From Chromobacterium piscinae (GTDB taxonomy: Bacteria; Pseudomonadota; Gammaproteobacteria; Burkholderiales; Chromobacteriaceae), in NCBI RefSeq assembly GCF_021129175.1, contig NZ_JAJOHV010000017.1:62001-126000 (forward strand): 64,000 nt of DNA, read 5' to 3'. Below the pieces are notes generated by a model. That model made no database searches. It was not told where the DNA came from and was given only the letters and a program-made list of their open reading frames with translations. Positions 37,910 to 45,412 of this stretch are shown here, piece after piece; position 1 is the stretch's first letter, and each line of letters begins with the position of its first letter. The translations under genes and the position numbers were made by a program.

Positions 37910-37931
37910 GCCAGCGCAAGCTGGCTTTTTT
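37910..37931 (+). terminator. Intrinsic terminator of the pheST-tRNA-Pro unit
   Basis: GCCAGC (37910-37915) pairs with GCTGGC (37920-37925) around GCAA, followed by TTTTTT. Confidence 0.8.
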
Positions 37932-38097
37932 GTTTTCATCTCCCGATTTCGATTCGCGGCGCGATTTTATTTCTACTTCCTATTATCGGTTTTATCCGAT
38001 GCCGGTTTGCCCTTCATGTTGCTGATATACTCGTTTTGGTTTTGTCGCGAGTGATAGACCATTTTCAAGTCATTGTTTTTCCGAGCCGAGCATCCGA

Positions 38098-38475
38098 ATG
38101 AGCATTACCCGTCCCGATTCCCCTTGCATCGCCCTGTGTTCAACCGCGCTGGGCGACAACGTTTGCCGCGGCTGCGCGCGCACCTTCGCTGAAGTGAGCC
38201 GGTGGTGCTTCATGTCGGCGGATGAGCGGGAGTCGGTATGGCTGCGCTTGCCGGCGCGGATGCGTTTACTGCAACTGGCGGCAGCCTGCGGCGCGCTGCT
38301 GGAGCTGGATGAAATCGACGGCGTAGAGTGGGGGCGCTTGCCAGCAGGCGGGCATTACCGGCTGGACGAAGCAGGTTGGCTGCGGTGGCGCGACGCCGCT
38401 TCGGCGCGCGAAGACAAATGCGATTGCGCGGGCCTGTCGCTGGAGCGGGCGGCGGCATGGCTGCTGGAGAAGTGA
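38098..38475 (+). CDS. DUF1289-type small cysteine protein
   Basis: A 125-residue protein. The front holds SPCIALCSTALGDNVCRGCA, a four-cysteine pattern typical of DUF1289, and a conserved WCFMSADERESVW segment. The rest is less conserved, with a further CDC pair near the end. DUF1289 proteins probably bind a metal or Fe-S cluster; the role is unknown. The stop is 15 bp before the next gene, so they are likely co-transcribed. Confidence 0.75.
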   Translation: MSITRPDSPCIALCSTALGDNVCRGCARTFAEVSRWCFMSADERESVWLRLPARMRLLQLAAACGALLELDEIDGVEWGRLPAGGHYRLDEAGWLRWRDAASAREDKCDCAGLSLERAAAWLLEK

Positions 38476-38489
38476 TTCGAAAGGATGAT

Positions 38490-39092
38490 ATGGCGGACAG
38501 TTCCAAGGCGGATTTCTGGGAGCAGCGTTACCGTGAAGGCGTGATGCCATGGGAGGGCGGGCAATTGCCGCCGACTGCGCGCGAGTTTTTTGCCGCGCAG
38601 CCGCCGTGGCGGGTATTGATGCCGGGCTGCGGCAGCGCGGCGGACATGCCGCCCTTGCTGGGCATGGGACATGAGGTGCTGGCGGTAGATTTCAGCGAGG
38701 CCGCGGTTGAGCTGGCTGCCAGGCAGTGGCCGGAAGCCACTGGCCGATTATTGCTCGCCGATTTTTTCCTGCAAGAATTGCCCGTTTTCGACTGCGTGTT
38801 CGAGCGGGCTTTTTTGTGCGCCTTGCCTGTGCGCATGCGAAAGCAATATGCTGATCGAGTCGCGGCGCTGATCCGCCCCGGCGGGGTGCTGGCCGGGGTG
38901 TTTTTCGTCGCCGACGCCGAGCGGGGGCCGCCGTTCGGCATCAATGCCGAGTCCCTGGCGGATCTGTTGTCGCCGTGGTTCGAGCTGGAGGCGGATGAGG
39001 CATTGGGGCCGAGCGTCGCGGTTTTCCGCGATAGCGAGCGCTGGATGGTATGGCGGCGGCGTGGATTTGATGTGGATCAAGTTTCCGGATGA
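38490..39092 (+). CDS. TPMT-type SAM-dependent methyltransferase
   Basis: A 200-residue protein resembling thiopurine/thiol methyltransferases. The front WEQRYREGVMPWEGGQLP matches the TPMT-family start (WxxrW..g.tPWd.g), followed by VLMPGCGSAADMPPLLGMGH and VLAVDFSEAAV as SAM motifs. The start at 38490 follows AAGGATG. The acceptor is unknown; such enzymes often methylate chalcogen or thiol compounds. Confidence 0.75.
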   Translation: MADSSKADFWEQRYREGVMPWEGGQLPPTAREFFAAQPPWRVLMPGCGSAADMPPLLGMGHEVLAVDFSEAAVELAARQWPEATGRLLLADFFLQELPVFDCVFERAFLCALPVRMRKQYADRVAALIRPGGVLAGVFFVADAERGPPFGINAESLADLLSPWFELEADEALGPSVAVFRDSERWMVWRRRGFDVDQVSG

Positions 39093-39178
39093 GAATCGGC
39101 TGGCAATTGCGGCGCGCATCGGAAAAAATAACGTCCTAATAAAAAATAGCGGCGGCACAGCCGGCAAGAGGAGAGCAA

Positions 39179-40978
39179 ATGGAGTGGTTTTGGCGCTTGT
39201 ACACGTTTTCGGAAAAGACGTTCTGGAATACGCTTGGCAAAAAGTTGTGCAGTTTCTTCTTCATCAGCCTGTTCCAGCTGCTGATGGTAGCCTACAGCTA
39301 CCATGCCTTGTCCGACATTCGCGACAGCCTGCGCGGCGCCGGCGTGTCGCCGCAGATCATGGCCGGGGTCGAGGCCAGCATAGACAGCGCGCTGTACTGG
39401 ACGCTGGGGCTGTGGGCCTTGAGTTTCGTCTTCATCGCTTTCATGGTCTGGTATCTGCGCTACCTGATCGTGCGGCCGCTGCGCATGATCATCCAAATCT
39501 TCAACGAGATCGGCGCCGGCGCCGGCGATCTGTCGCGTGAAATTCCCACCATCACCTATGACGAGATCCGCGAGCTGTCGCTGTCTTACAACCGTTTCTT
39601 GTTGAAGATGCGGGAAATCATCAGCAAGGTGAGACTGATGACAGTGCGCATCGCGATGGATTCCGCGGTGACGCGGCGCAACGTCACCGAATCGCTGGGC
39701 AGCGCCCGCCAGCAGGACGATCTGGCCAAGCAGGTGAGGCAGGCCAGCGACGACTCGACGCGCGGGGCGGGGCTGGTCACCGAGCAGACGGAGGCCATCT
39801 CCACCACCACCGCCGAGAACCTGAAAGTGGCGCGCGTCTCTTACCAGGAATTGCGCCTGGTGACGGATAGCATTCACGACATCAGCCGCAAGGTTGGCCA
39901 TTTCAATCACACGGTGGAGGATTTGAGCCAGCGCTCGGCCAGCATCAAGACCATTGTCGATCTGATCAAGGACGTGTCCGAGCAAACCAATCTGTTGGCG
40001 CTGAATGCCGCCATCGAAGCGGCGCGCGCCGGCGAGAGCGGCCGCGGCTTCGCGGTGGTGGCGGATGAGGTGCGCAAGCTGGCGGAGCGGGTGAAGACCG
40101 CCACCGACGAAATTTCGCATAACATCGACGGCATGCTGGGCCTGGTAGCGAATACCCAGAAGGAAACCGAAGCTATCACCGCCGATACCAATCAGGCGCG
40201 CGACGTGATCTCGCGCGCGTCCGAGCATTTCAGCAAAATGATGGGCGATTTCGAGGCGACGTCCAGCGGTCTGAGCCAGATCGCTTCCACCATGCATGGT
40301 TTCGCCGACAGCAACCAGCAGGTAAACCGGAATGTGGCCGAAATCCACCAGCTGGGACAGTTGGTGAGCGGCCGCCTGGGGCAGACCGAAAAAGCGGCGA
40401 CCGAGCTGACGGTGGCGGCGGAGCAGGTGCAGGAGCTGGTTTCCAAGTTCGTCATCGGCGACGGCGCTTTCGATCAGGCTGTGAATCGGGCGCGGGATGT
40501 CCGCGATCAGGTGCAGGGGCTGTTGCAGCAGGCGCAGCAGGGCGGCCTGGATCTGTTCGACCAGCGTTACCAGCAGATTGCCGGCACCGCGCCGGCGAAA
40601 TACCGCACCGCCTACGACGCCAAGCTGGAAAAGCTTCTGCAGCCGATGCTGGATGGCATGGTGGGGCAGATTCCGGGCGGCAAGTTCTGCGTGGCGGTGG
40701 ATGGCAACGGCTACGCGCCGACCCATAACAGCTGGTACAGTAAGCCGCCCAGTGGCGATCCGGCCAAGGATCTGGTCGAGAGCCGCGACAAGCGCATCTT
40801 TAACGACGCGGCCGGCTTGCGCGCGGCGCGCAATGTGCAGCCCTTCCTGTTGCAGACATATAGCCGGGACACTGGCGAGGTGTTGTCCGAGGTGGTGCTG
40901 CCGCTGGAGTTGCGCGGACGGCACTGGGGCGCCTTGCGGGTGGGTTTCGATCCCCACGCCTTGTTGACGCAGGAGTGA
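39179..40978 (+). CDS. Methyl-accepting chemotaxis protein with C-terminal sensor-like domain
   Basis: A 599-residue receptor. Two membrane segments (about 24-44 and 70-92) enclose only about 25 periplasmic residues, so there is no periplasmic sensor. A HAMP-like linker (about 95-150) leads to the signalling domain with the hairpin tip [20 protein letters not shown] (near 263-282). After it comes about 170 residues ending [20 protein letters not shown] then [11 protein letters not shown], which look like a cytoplasmic Cache/PAS-type sensor. This layout suggests sensing of an internal signal. AGAGGAGAG supports the ATG at 39179. Confidence 0.85.
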   Translation: MEWFWRLYTFSEKTFWNTLGKKLCSFFFISLFQLLMVAYSYHALSDIRDSLRGAGVSPQIMAGVEASIDSALYWTLGLWALSFVFIAFMVWYLRYLIVRPLRMIIQIFNEIGAGAGDLSREIPTITYDEIRELSLSYNRFLLKMREIISKVRLMTVRIAMDSAVTRRNVTESLGSARQQDDLAKQVRQASDDSTRGAGLVTEQTEAISTTTAENLKVARVSYQELRLVTDSIHDISRKVGHFNHTVEDLSQRSASIKTIVDLIKDVSEQTNLLALNAAIEAARAGESGRGFAVVADEVRKLAERVKTATDEISHNIDGMLGLVANTQKETEAITADTNQARDVISRASEHFSKMMGDFEATSSGLSQIASTMHGFADSNQQVNRNVAEIHQLGQLVSGRLGQTEKAATELTVAAEQVQELVSKFVIGDGAFDQAVNRARDVRDQVQGLLQQAQQGGLDLFDQRYQQIAGTAPAKYRTAYDAKLEKLLQPMLDGMVGQIPGGKFCVAVDGNGYAPTHNSWYSKPPSGDPAKDLVESRDKRIFNDAAGLRAARNVQPFLLQTYSRDTGEVLSEVVLPLELRGRHWGALRVGFDPHALLTQE

Positions 40979-40990
40979 GCGCGGTATGAG

Positions 40991-41017
40991 AAAAAGGGAG
41001 GCCGAGGCCTCCCTTTT
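40991..41017. terminator. Bidirectional terminator between MCP and the UPF0016 gene
   Basis: GGGAGGCC (40996-41003) and GGCCTCCC (41006-41013) with an A run on the left and a T run on the right, serving two converging genes. Confidence 0.8.
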
Positions 41018-41029
41018 CCATGCCTGCGA

Positions 41030-41599
41030 TTACAGCGACAGCGGCGTCATCAGCGTGGCGATGCCCAGTCCGATGAACAGCGCGGCGGCGATCGCATGCA
41101 TCAGCTTCTGCGGCAGTTTTTTCGCCGCCACCTCGCCTAGCAGCACCGCTGGCACATTGGCGATCATCATGCCCAGCGTAGTGCCGGCCACCACCATATA
41201 GAGTTGTTCGGGGAAGCGCGCCGATAGCGCCACGGTGGCGATCTGGGTTTTGTCGCCCATCTCTGCGATGAAGAAGGCGATCACGGTGGTGCCGAAAATG
41301 CCGAAGCGTTCGCGTAGCGCGTCGGTTTCATCCAGCTTGTCAGGTATCAGCATCCATACCGCCATGGCGACGAAGGACAGGCCCAGGCCCCAGCGCATGA
41401 GGTCGGGTCCGACCTGGTTCATCAGCCATTGGCCGACGGCGGCGGCGGCGAAGTGGTTGACCAGCGTCGATACGAAAATGCCGAAGATGATGGGAACGGG
41501 CTTCTTGAAGCGGGAGGCGAGCAGCAGGGCCAGCAATTGGGTCTTGTCGCCGATCTCGGCCAAGGCCACCACGCCGGTGGAAATCATGAAGGCTTGCAT
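41030..41599 (-). CDS. TMEM165/GDT1 (UPF0016) family manganese exporter
   Basis: A 189-residue six-segment membrane protein with two copies of the family motif: ALAEIGDKTQLLALLLA (first half) and FIAEMGDKTQIATVALSA (second half). The E-x-G-D-K-T motif binds cation in this family, whose bacterial members include the manganese exporter MneA. I start at the ATG at 41599, after GGAG (41605-41608); the open frame to 41665 runs through the riboswitch. A yybP-ykoY-type manganese riboswitch upstream agrees with a manganese-efflux role. Confidence 0.88.
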   Translation of the reverse strand: MQAFMISTGVVALAEIGDKTQLLALLLASRFKKPVPIIFGIFVSTLVNHFAAAAVGQWLMNQVGPDLMRWGLGLSFVAMAVWMLIPDKLDETDALRERFGIFGTTVIAFFIAEMGDKTQIATVALSARFPEQLYMVVAGTTLGMMIANVPAVLLGEVAAKKLPQKLMHAIAAALFIGLGIATLMTPLSL

Positions 41600-41609
41600 G
41601 GGAACTCCA

Positions 41610-41650
41610 GGGGCCGCGGACACGCCATGACAAGCCTGCGCCGCGGCCCC
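41610..41650 (-). promoter_or_regulatory. Expression-platform stem of the manganese riboswitch
   Basis: A perfect 10-bp stem GGGGCCGCGG (41641-41650 on the minus strand) with CCGCGGCCCC (41610-41619). It lies just upstream of the GGAG Shine-Dalgarno, with no T run, so control at the level of translation is more likely than termination. Confidence 0.6.
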
Positions 41651-41654
41651 GCTG

Positions 41655-41775
41655 TGCGCAAACATGTCATGGGTCTTGCCAAACGGAAGATCGTCGCAGC
41701 GGCCATGGCGAATGCCAAGTATGTTGACCGGTGCCGGCGCTGTCGCGCGCCGAGGCTACTCCCCCAGAACGGAAG
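41655..41775 (-). ncRNA. yybP-ykoY manganese riboswitch
   Basis: Minus-strand reading gives the family's conserved blocks in order: GGGGGAGTAGC (around 41755-41765), GTCAACATACTTGGC (41714-41728) and GGCAAGACC (41672-41680). Together they form the Mn2+-binding junction of this class. It lies directly upstream of the UPF0016 exporter, a known partner gene. Exact ends are estimated. Confidence 0.88.
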
Positions 41776-41844
41776 CGATTGTAGGGGAATCGTTCGGCGC
41801 GGGCAAGCGCGGCGCCGATTTCGACGCCGCCGGTGGCTGCGCTT

Positions 41845-42306
41845 CTAGTCCAGCTGAGAGGTGCAGCAGGGGCAACGGGTGGCCTTTTCCGGGATGGCGG
41901 ACAGGCAGTAGCGGCATTCCTTGGTGGCGGGCGCGGCAGGGGTGGGCGCGGCTTCTTCGCGCTTCAGCCGGTTGATGGCCTTGACCAGCATGAAGATGGC
42001 GAAGGCGACGATGGTGAAGCTGACCAGCGAGTTGATGAACAAGCCCAGGTTCAGCGTGGTGGCGCCGGCCTGCTTGGCGGCGGCAACCGAGACGTAGGGG
42101 CCGGCCTGCTTGGCGCCGTCCTTCAGTACGAAGAACAAGTTGGAGAAGTCGACATTGCCTATCAGCAGGCCGATGGGTGGCATGATCACATCGTCTACCA
42201 GCGACTTGACAATGGAGCCGAATGCGCCGCCGATGACGACGCCGACGGCGAGATCGATCACATTGCCCTTGACGGCGAATTCCTTGAATTCTTTCAGAAC
42301 AGACAT
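41845..42306 (-). CDS. mscL: Large-conductance mechanosensitive channel MscL with zinc-ribbon tail
   Basis: A 153-residue channel. The front [20 protein letters not shown] and the two membrane segments (about 16-42 and 80-105) are standard. In place of the usual helical tail it ends [18 protein letters not shown], two CxxC pairs that look like a small zinc ribbon. MscL opens under strong membrane tension to release solutes during hypo-osmotic shock. A few other MscL proteins have such tails. It is monocistronic by spacing. Confidence 0.93.
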   Translation of the reverse strand: MSVLKEFKEFAVKGNVIDLAVGVVIGGAFGSIVKSLVDDVIMPPIGLLIGNVDFSNLFFVLKDGAKQAGPYVSVAAAKQAGATTLNLGLFINSLVSFTIVAFAIFMLVKAINRLKREEAAPTPAAPATKECRYCLSAIPEKATRCPCCTSQLD

Positions 42307-42365
42307 GGCTTTTCCTTTTATTTGATAGTGATTATTTTAACTGTTAATGCATATTTTTGGCAAAG

Positions 42366-43223
42366 CTACTGGGTTTGAACTTGCGGCGCCTGCCGGTCCG
42401 GCAGGGTGCCCAGCAGCGCGCCGCCCAGGATGAGCAGGATGGCGACGGCAGCCTGCGGATTGAGCGCGCCCTGTCCGCTGGCGGTCAACAGCAGGGTGGA
42501 AAGCAGCGGGGTGGCGTAGGAAAGCGAGCCTATCTGCCGGGGATCGCCAAATCTGAGCGCGCGCTCCCACAGGAAGAAAGCGCCGCCCATCGGGCCTAAG
42601 CCCAGAAGAACCAGCGTCGTCCATTGCATGGCGCTGGGTTGCGCCGCGGGCTCGAACAGCGCGTGGCACAACAGGGACAGCAGGCCGGATGCCAGGCAGA
42701 AGCCGCCCATCGCGCTGCCGGAAAAAGCGGGCAGGCGGCCGAGGAGCAGGCTGAAGGTCGACCAGACCACGGCGGCGGAGATCGCCAGCAGGTAGCCCGG
42801 CAGGTACTGCTGAGACAGGGCGAGCTTGCCGCCGGTGACGATCAGTCCGGCGCCGATGAAGCCCAGAATGCCGCCGATGATGTGGCGGCGCATCAATCGG
42901 GTGCCGGGGCGCAGCAGCGGTGACAGCATCACGATCAGCAGCGGCCACAGATAGTTGAGCAGGTTGGCTTCAAGCGCAGGCGCCAGCCGGAAGGCGAAAA
43001 ACAGCAGGAAGTGGTAGCCGAACAGGCCGTAGATGCCGGCCAGCAGGGTGCGCGGCGGAACTTTCCAATCGCGGATGCGGTGGATGGACAGCAGGCTGCC
43101 GACGCACAGGCTGACGCCGACGACGAGAAAGGGCGGCAGGCTGCGGGTCAGCGCGCCCAGCGTGGCCAGAGATGCCCACAGCAGGATGGCGCCGATGGCG
43201 AGCGGTATCGGTTTGTTCAACAT
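42366..43223 (-). CDS. EamA/DMT-family transporter
   Basis: A 285-residue protein with ten predicted membrane segments and two EamA repeats (LLWASLATLGALTRSLPPFL; LAISAAVVWSTFSLLLGRL). The segment NLLNYLWPLLIVMLSPLL is like that of the aromatic amino acid exporter YddG, so amino acid or metabolite export is possible. The substrate is not set by the sequence. Confidence 0.8.
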   Translation of the reverse strand: MLNKPIPLAIGAILLWASLATLGALTRSLPPFLVVGVSLCVGSLLSIHRIRDWKVPPRTLLAGIYGLFGYHFLLFFAFRLAPALEANLLNYLWPLLIVMLSPLLRPGTRLMRRHIIGGILGFIGAGLIVTGGKLALSQQYLPGYLLAISAAVVWSTFSLLLGRLPAFSGSAMGGFCLASGLLSLLCHALFEPAAQPSAMQWTTLVLLGLGPMGGAFFLWERALRFGDPRQIGSLSYATPLLSTLLLTASGQGALNPQAAVAILLILGGALLGTLPDRQAPQVQTQ

Positions 43224-43273
43224 CGTTTCTCCGGTGGATGGAGACGATTGTAAAAGGGAAACGCGAAACGAAA

Positions 43274-43297
43274 AAGCCGCAGCGTGAGCTGCGGCTT
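43274..43297 (-). terminator. Terminator of the tRNA-Asn cluster
   Basis: AAGCCGCAG (43274-43282) pairs with CTGCGGCTT (43289-43297); on the minus strand it is followed by a T run (43271-43275). Confidence 0.8.
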
Positions 43298-43306
43298 ATC
43301 GTATTC

Positions 43307-43382
43307 TGGCTCCCCGAGCAGGGCTCGAACCTGCGACCTGCGGATTAACAGTCCGTCGCTCTACCAACTGAGCTATCAGGGA
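43307..43382 (-). tRNA. tRNA-Asn (GTT), copy 1
   Basis: A 76-nt cloverleaf with CCA. Acceptor TCCCTGA/TCGGGGA (one G-U pair), discriminator G, anticodon loop CTGTTAA giving GTT (Asn). Identical to the next two copies; last in transcription order. Confidence 0.97.
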
Positions 43383-43415
43383 ACAAAACTTTGAATTGGG
43401 CGCCGTGAGGCGGTG

Positions 43416-43491
43416 TGGCTCCCCGAGCAGGGCTCGAACCTGCGACCTGCGGATTAACAGTCCGTCGCTCTACCAACTGAGCTATCAGGGA
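43416..43491 (-). tRNA. tRNA-Asn (GTT), copy 2
   Basis: Identical in sequence to copy 1, 33 bp away. The linkers between copies differ in sequence. Confidence 0.97.
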
Positions 43492-43524
43492 ACAAATGCA
43501 CTCGAATTTGAGCCACAGAAGTGG

Positions 43525-43600
43525 TGGCTCCCCGAGCAGGGCTCGAACCTGCGACCTGCGGATTAACAGTCCGTCGCTCTACCAACTGAGCTATCAGGGA
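43525..43600 (-). tRNA. tRNA-Asn (GTT), copy 3
   Basis: Identical to copies 1 and 2, 33 bp from copy 2; first in transcription order. The upstream promoter region lies in 43601-43811. Confidence 0.97.
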
Positions 43601-43811
43601 ATTGAGTGAGGGCGAACTATATACGGAGCCTGTCAGCCTTGTCAATGCCTGCCGCGGTAAAAAATACGGCGGCGGATGGGCGGACTGGGAGAGGGTATCT
43701 TAGGTGTTTGTTATGCAATGATATTTCATTGGTCATGCCGGAGGCCGCTGGCGATGGGATGGCCGTTGGCGGTAAGATCGGCTATCGAAATCAATGCGGA
43801 GTCGACGGAAC

Positions 43812-44846
43812 ATGAATGCATTTTGGGATGAATGGTTGAGACAAAAGGGCGTGGTTCGCAGCGAAAATGGCCAGGTGCCGTTGGCGTCCCATCTGGAGCA
43901 GGTAGCCGCTGTGGAAAAGGGTTCGATATTGGCCCCGCTGGAAAACTTCGTATTGATCCGGGTGGAGGGCGAGGACGCCGCCGCATTTTTGCAGGGGCAG
44001 TTGTCGAATGATATTCGTGATGTGACGCCGGGCTGCGCGCAGTACAGCACCTATTCCACCGCAAAGGGGCGCATGCTGGCGAGTTTTCTGATCTGGCAGC
44101 ATGAGGGCGCTTATTGCCTGATGGTTTCCGCGGATATCGCTGAGGCCGTTGCCAAAAGACTCGCCATGTTTGTGTTGCGTTCCAAGGTGAAGGTGACGCT
44201 GGATCGAGATTGGTCGTTATTGGGGATGTCCGGCATTTTGGCCAGGGATGCGTTGCAAAAACATTTCCCTAGCTTGGGCTCGCTGGAAAAATTGCAGGTG
44301 GAAGCGCGATCTGAAGCCGCTTTGGTGGTCTTGCCGAATGGAGGCTATCTGTTGGCGCTGAAAGATGGCAGTGGACTCGGAGAGGATATCGCTGGCACGG
44401 AAGGCCTGCAGCCGGTACTGGCGCAAGCATGGGCATTGCGGGATATTCAGGCTGGAATCGCCTGGGTGGCGCAGGCGACGCAGGAACAGTTTGTGCCTCA
44501 AATGGCGAATATGGAATTGATTGGCGCGGTCAACTTCAAGAAGGGGTGCTACCCGGGGCAGGAAATCGTCGCGCGCAGCCAGTATCTAGGCAAGATGAAG
44601 CGCAGGATGTTCAAGGTAACATTTGGTACTGCATTGTCGGTTGGGGACAAGCTTTATAGTCCGCAATTGCCAGATCAGTCGATAGGCATGCTGGCGGCGG
44701 TATGTCAGGTGAACGATTCCACTTATCTGGGTTTGGCCGTGGCGCAATCGCAGACGTGGGAAGCTGGCATATTTGCCGATGAGGAACATACTATTGGGCT
44801 GTTCCGGTTGGAATTGCCGTATGCAATCGAATCCGTGACAGAATAA
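43812..44846 (+). CDS. ygfZ: YgfZ-like folate-binding protein (Fe-S cluster maintenance)
   Basis: A 344-residue member of the YgfZ/GcvT family. The signature KKGCYPGQEIVARSQYLGKM (K-G-C-Y-x-G-Q-E) is near residue 240. The front LIRVEGEDAAAFLQGQLSND is also typical. YgfZ uses a folate to support Fe-S enzymes such as MiaB; RimO, a related Fe-S enzyme, is encoded elsewhere in this window. Codon use looks less GC-extreme than in the neighbours. I use the ATG at 43812; an in-frame ATG lies at 43794. Confidence 0.9.
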   Translation: MNAFWDEWLRQKGVVRSENGQVPLASHLEQVAAVEKGSILAPLENFVLIRVEGEDAAAFLQGQLSNDIRDVTPGCAQYSTYSTAKGRMLASFLIWQHEGAYCLMVSADIAEAVAKRLAMFVLRSKVKVTLDRDWSLLGMSGILARDALQKHFPSLGSLEKLQVEARSEAALVVLPNGGYLLALKDGSGLGEDIAGTEGLQPVLAQAWALRDIQAGIAWVAQATQEQFVPQMANMELIGAVNFKKGCYPGQEIVARSQYLGKMKRRMFKVTFGTALSVGDKLYSPQLPDQSIGMLAAVCQVNDSTYLGLAVAQSQTWEAGIFADEEHTIGLFRLELPYAIESVTE

Positions 44847-44872
44847 TGGGTAATCCATTTTCCTTTTAATCC

Positions 44873-44902
44873 TTGACTTGCGCCATTTCGATTAGCTACA
44901 TT
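44873..44902 (+). promoter_or_regulatory. Promoter of the H-NS-like gene
   Basis: TTGACT (44873-44878) and TACATT (44897-44902), spacing 18 bp, about 43 bp before the ATG. Confidence 0.6.
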
Positions 44903-44944
44903 ACATCCTGTAAATCGTTAAACCAATAATCAAGGGAACATGTC

Positions 44945-45250
44945 ATGGATCTGTCGAAGCTGGAATTCACCGCACTGGTCGCACTGAAGGCTGACGTAGA
45001 AAACGAAATCAAGCGTCGCGAAGTGGAAGAAAAGTCCAAGGCCAAAAAGCAGATTATCGAACTGGCCCGCGCCTATGGCTTGAGCGTGGAAGACGTGTTG
45101 AGCAAGGCCGTCGCAGTGCGCAAGCCGGTGGAAGCCAAGTATCGCCACCCCAGCGACAGCAGCCTGACGTGGACCGGCCGTGGCCGCAAGCCGGCTTGGG
45201 TTCAGGCCTGGATCGACAGCGGCAAAAAGCTGGAAGCTCTGGCTATCTAA
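44945..45250 (+). CDS. H-NS-family nucleoid protein
   Basis: A 101-residue protein with an N-terminal dimerising helix region (ADVENEIKRREVEEKSKAKK) and a C-terminal H-NS DNA-binding domain, YRHPSDSSLTWTGRGRKPAW, whose GRGRKP is the minor-groove hook. Such proteins silence AT-rich, often acquired, DNA. The AT-rich toxin island at 19.9-20.7 kb and the AT-rich upstream region of the lectin-like gene could be targets; this is inference. AAGGGA and a consensus-like promoter precede it. A strong terminator follows. Confidence 0.88.
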   Translation: MDLSKLEFTALVALKADVENEIKRREVEEKSKAKKQIIELARAYGLSVEDVLSKAVAVRKPVEAKYRHPSDSSLTWTGRGRKPAWVQAWIDSGKKLEALAI

Positions 45251-45268
45251 GCTTGAACTCATATAAAG

Positions 45269-45296
45269 AAAGCGCCGACTCGGCGCTTTTTTTTTC
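45269..45296 (+). terminator. Intrinsic terminator of the H-NS-like gene
   Basis: AGCGCCGA (45271-45278) pairs with TCGGCGCT (45280-45287), followed by a long T run. Confidence 0.88.
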
Positions 45297-45412
45297 TACT
45301 CTTCTTTCTTGCCCGGCAGCGGCAAACATAGCTGCTTGCTATAAATAGTGATGGCAGCCTGCGCAGACGGAGCATCGCTTGGCGTAGGGCCTAAACGGTA
45401 CTGGACAAGAGC

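Noticed and set aside
41600..41665. N-terminal extension of the UPF0016 protein
   Set aside because: It would be translated from conserved riboswitch and platform sequence; the ATG at 41599 has a Shine-Dalgarno.
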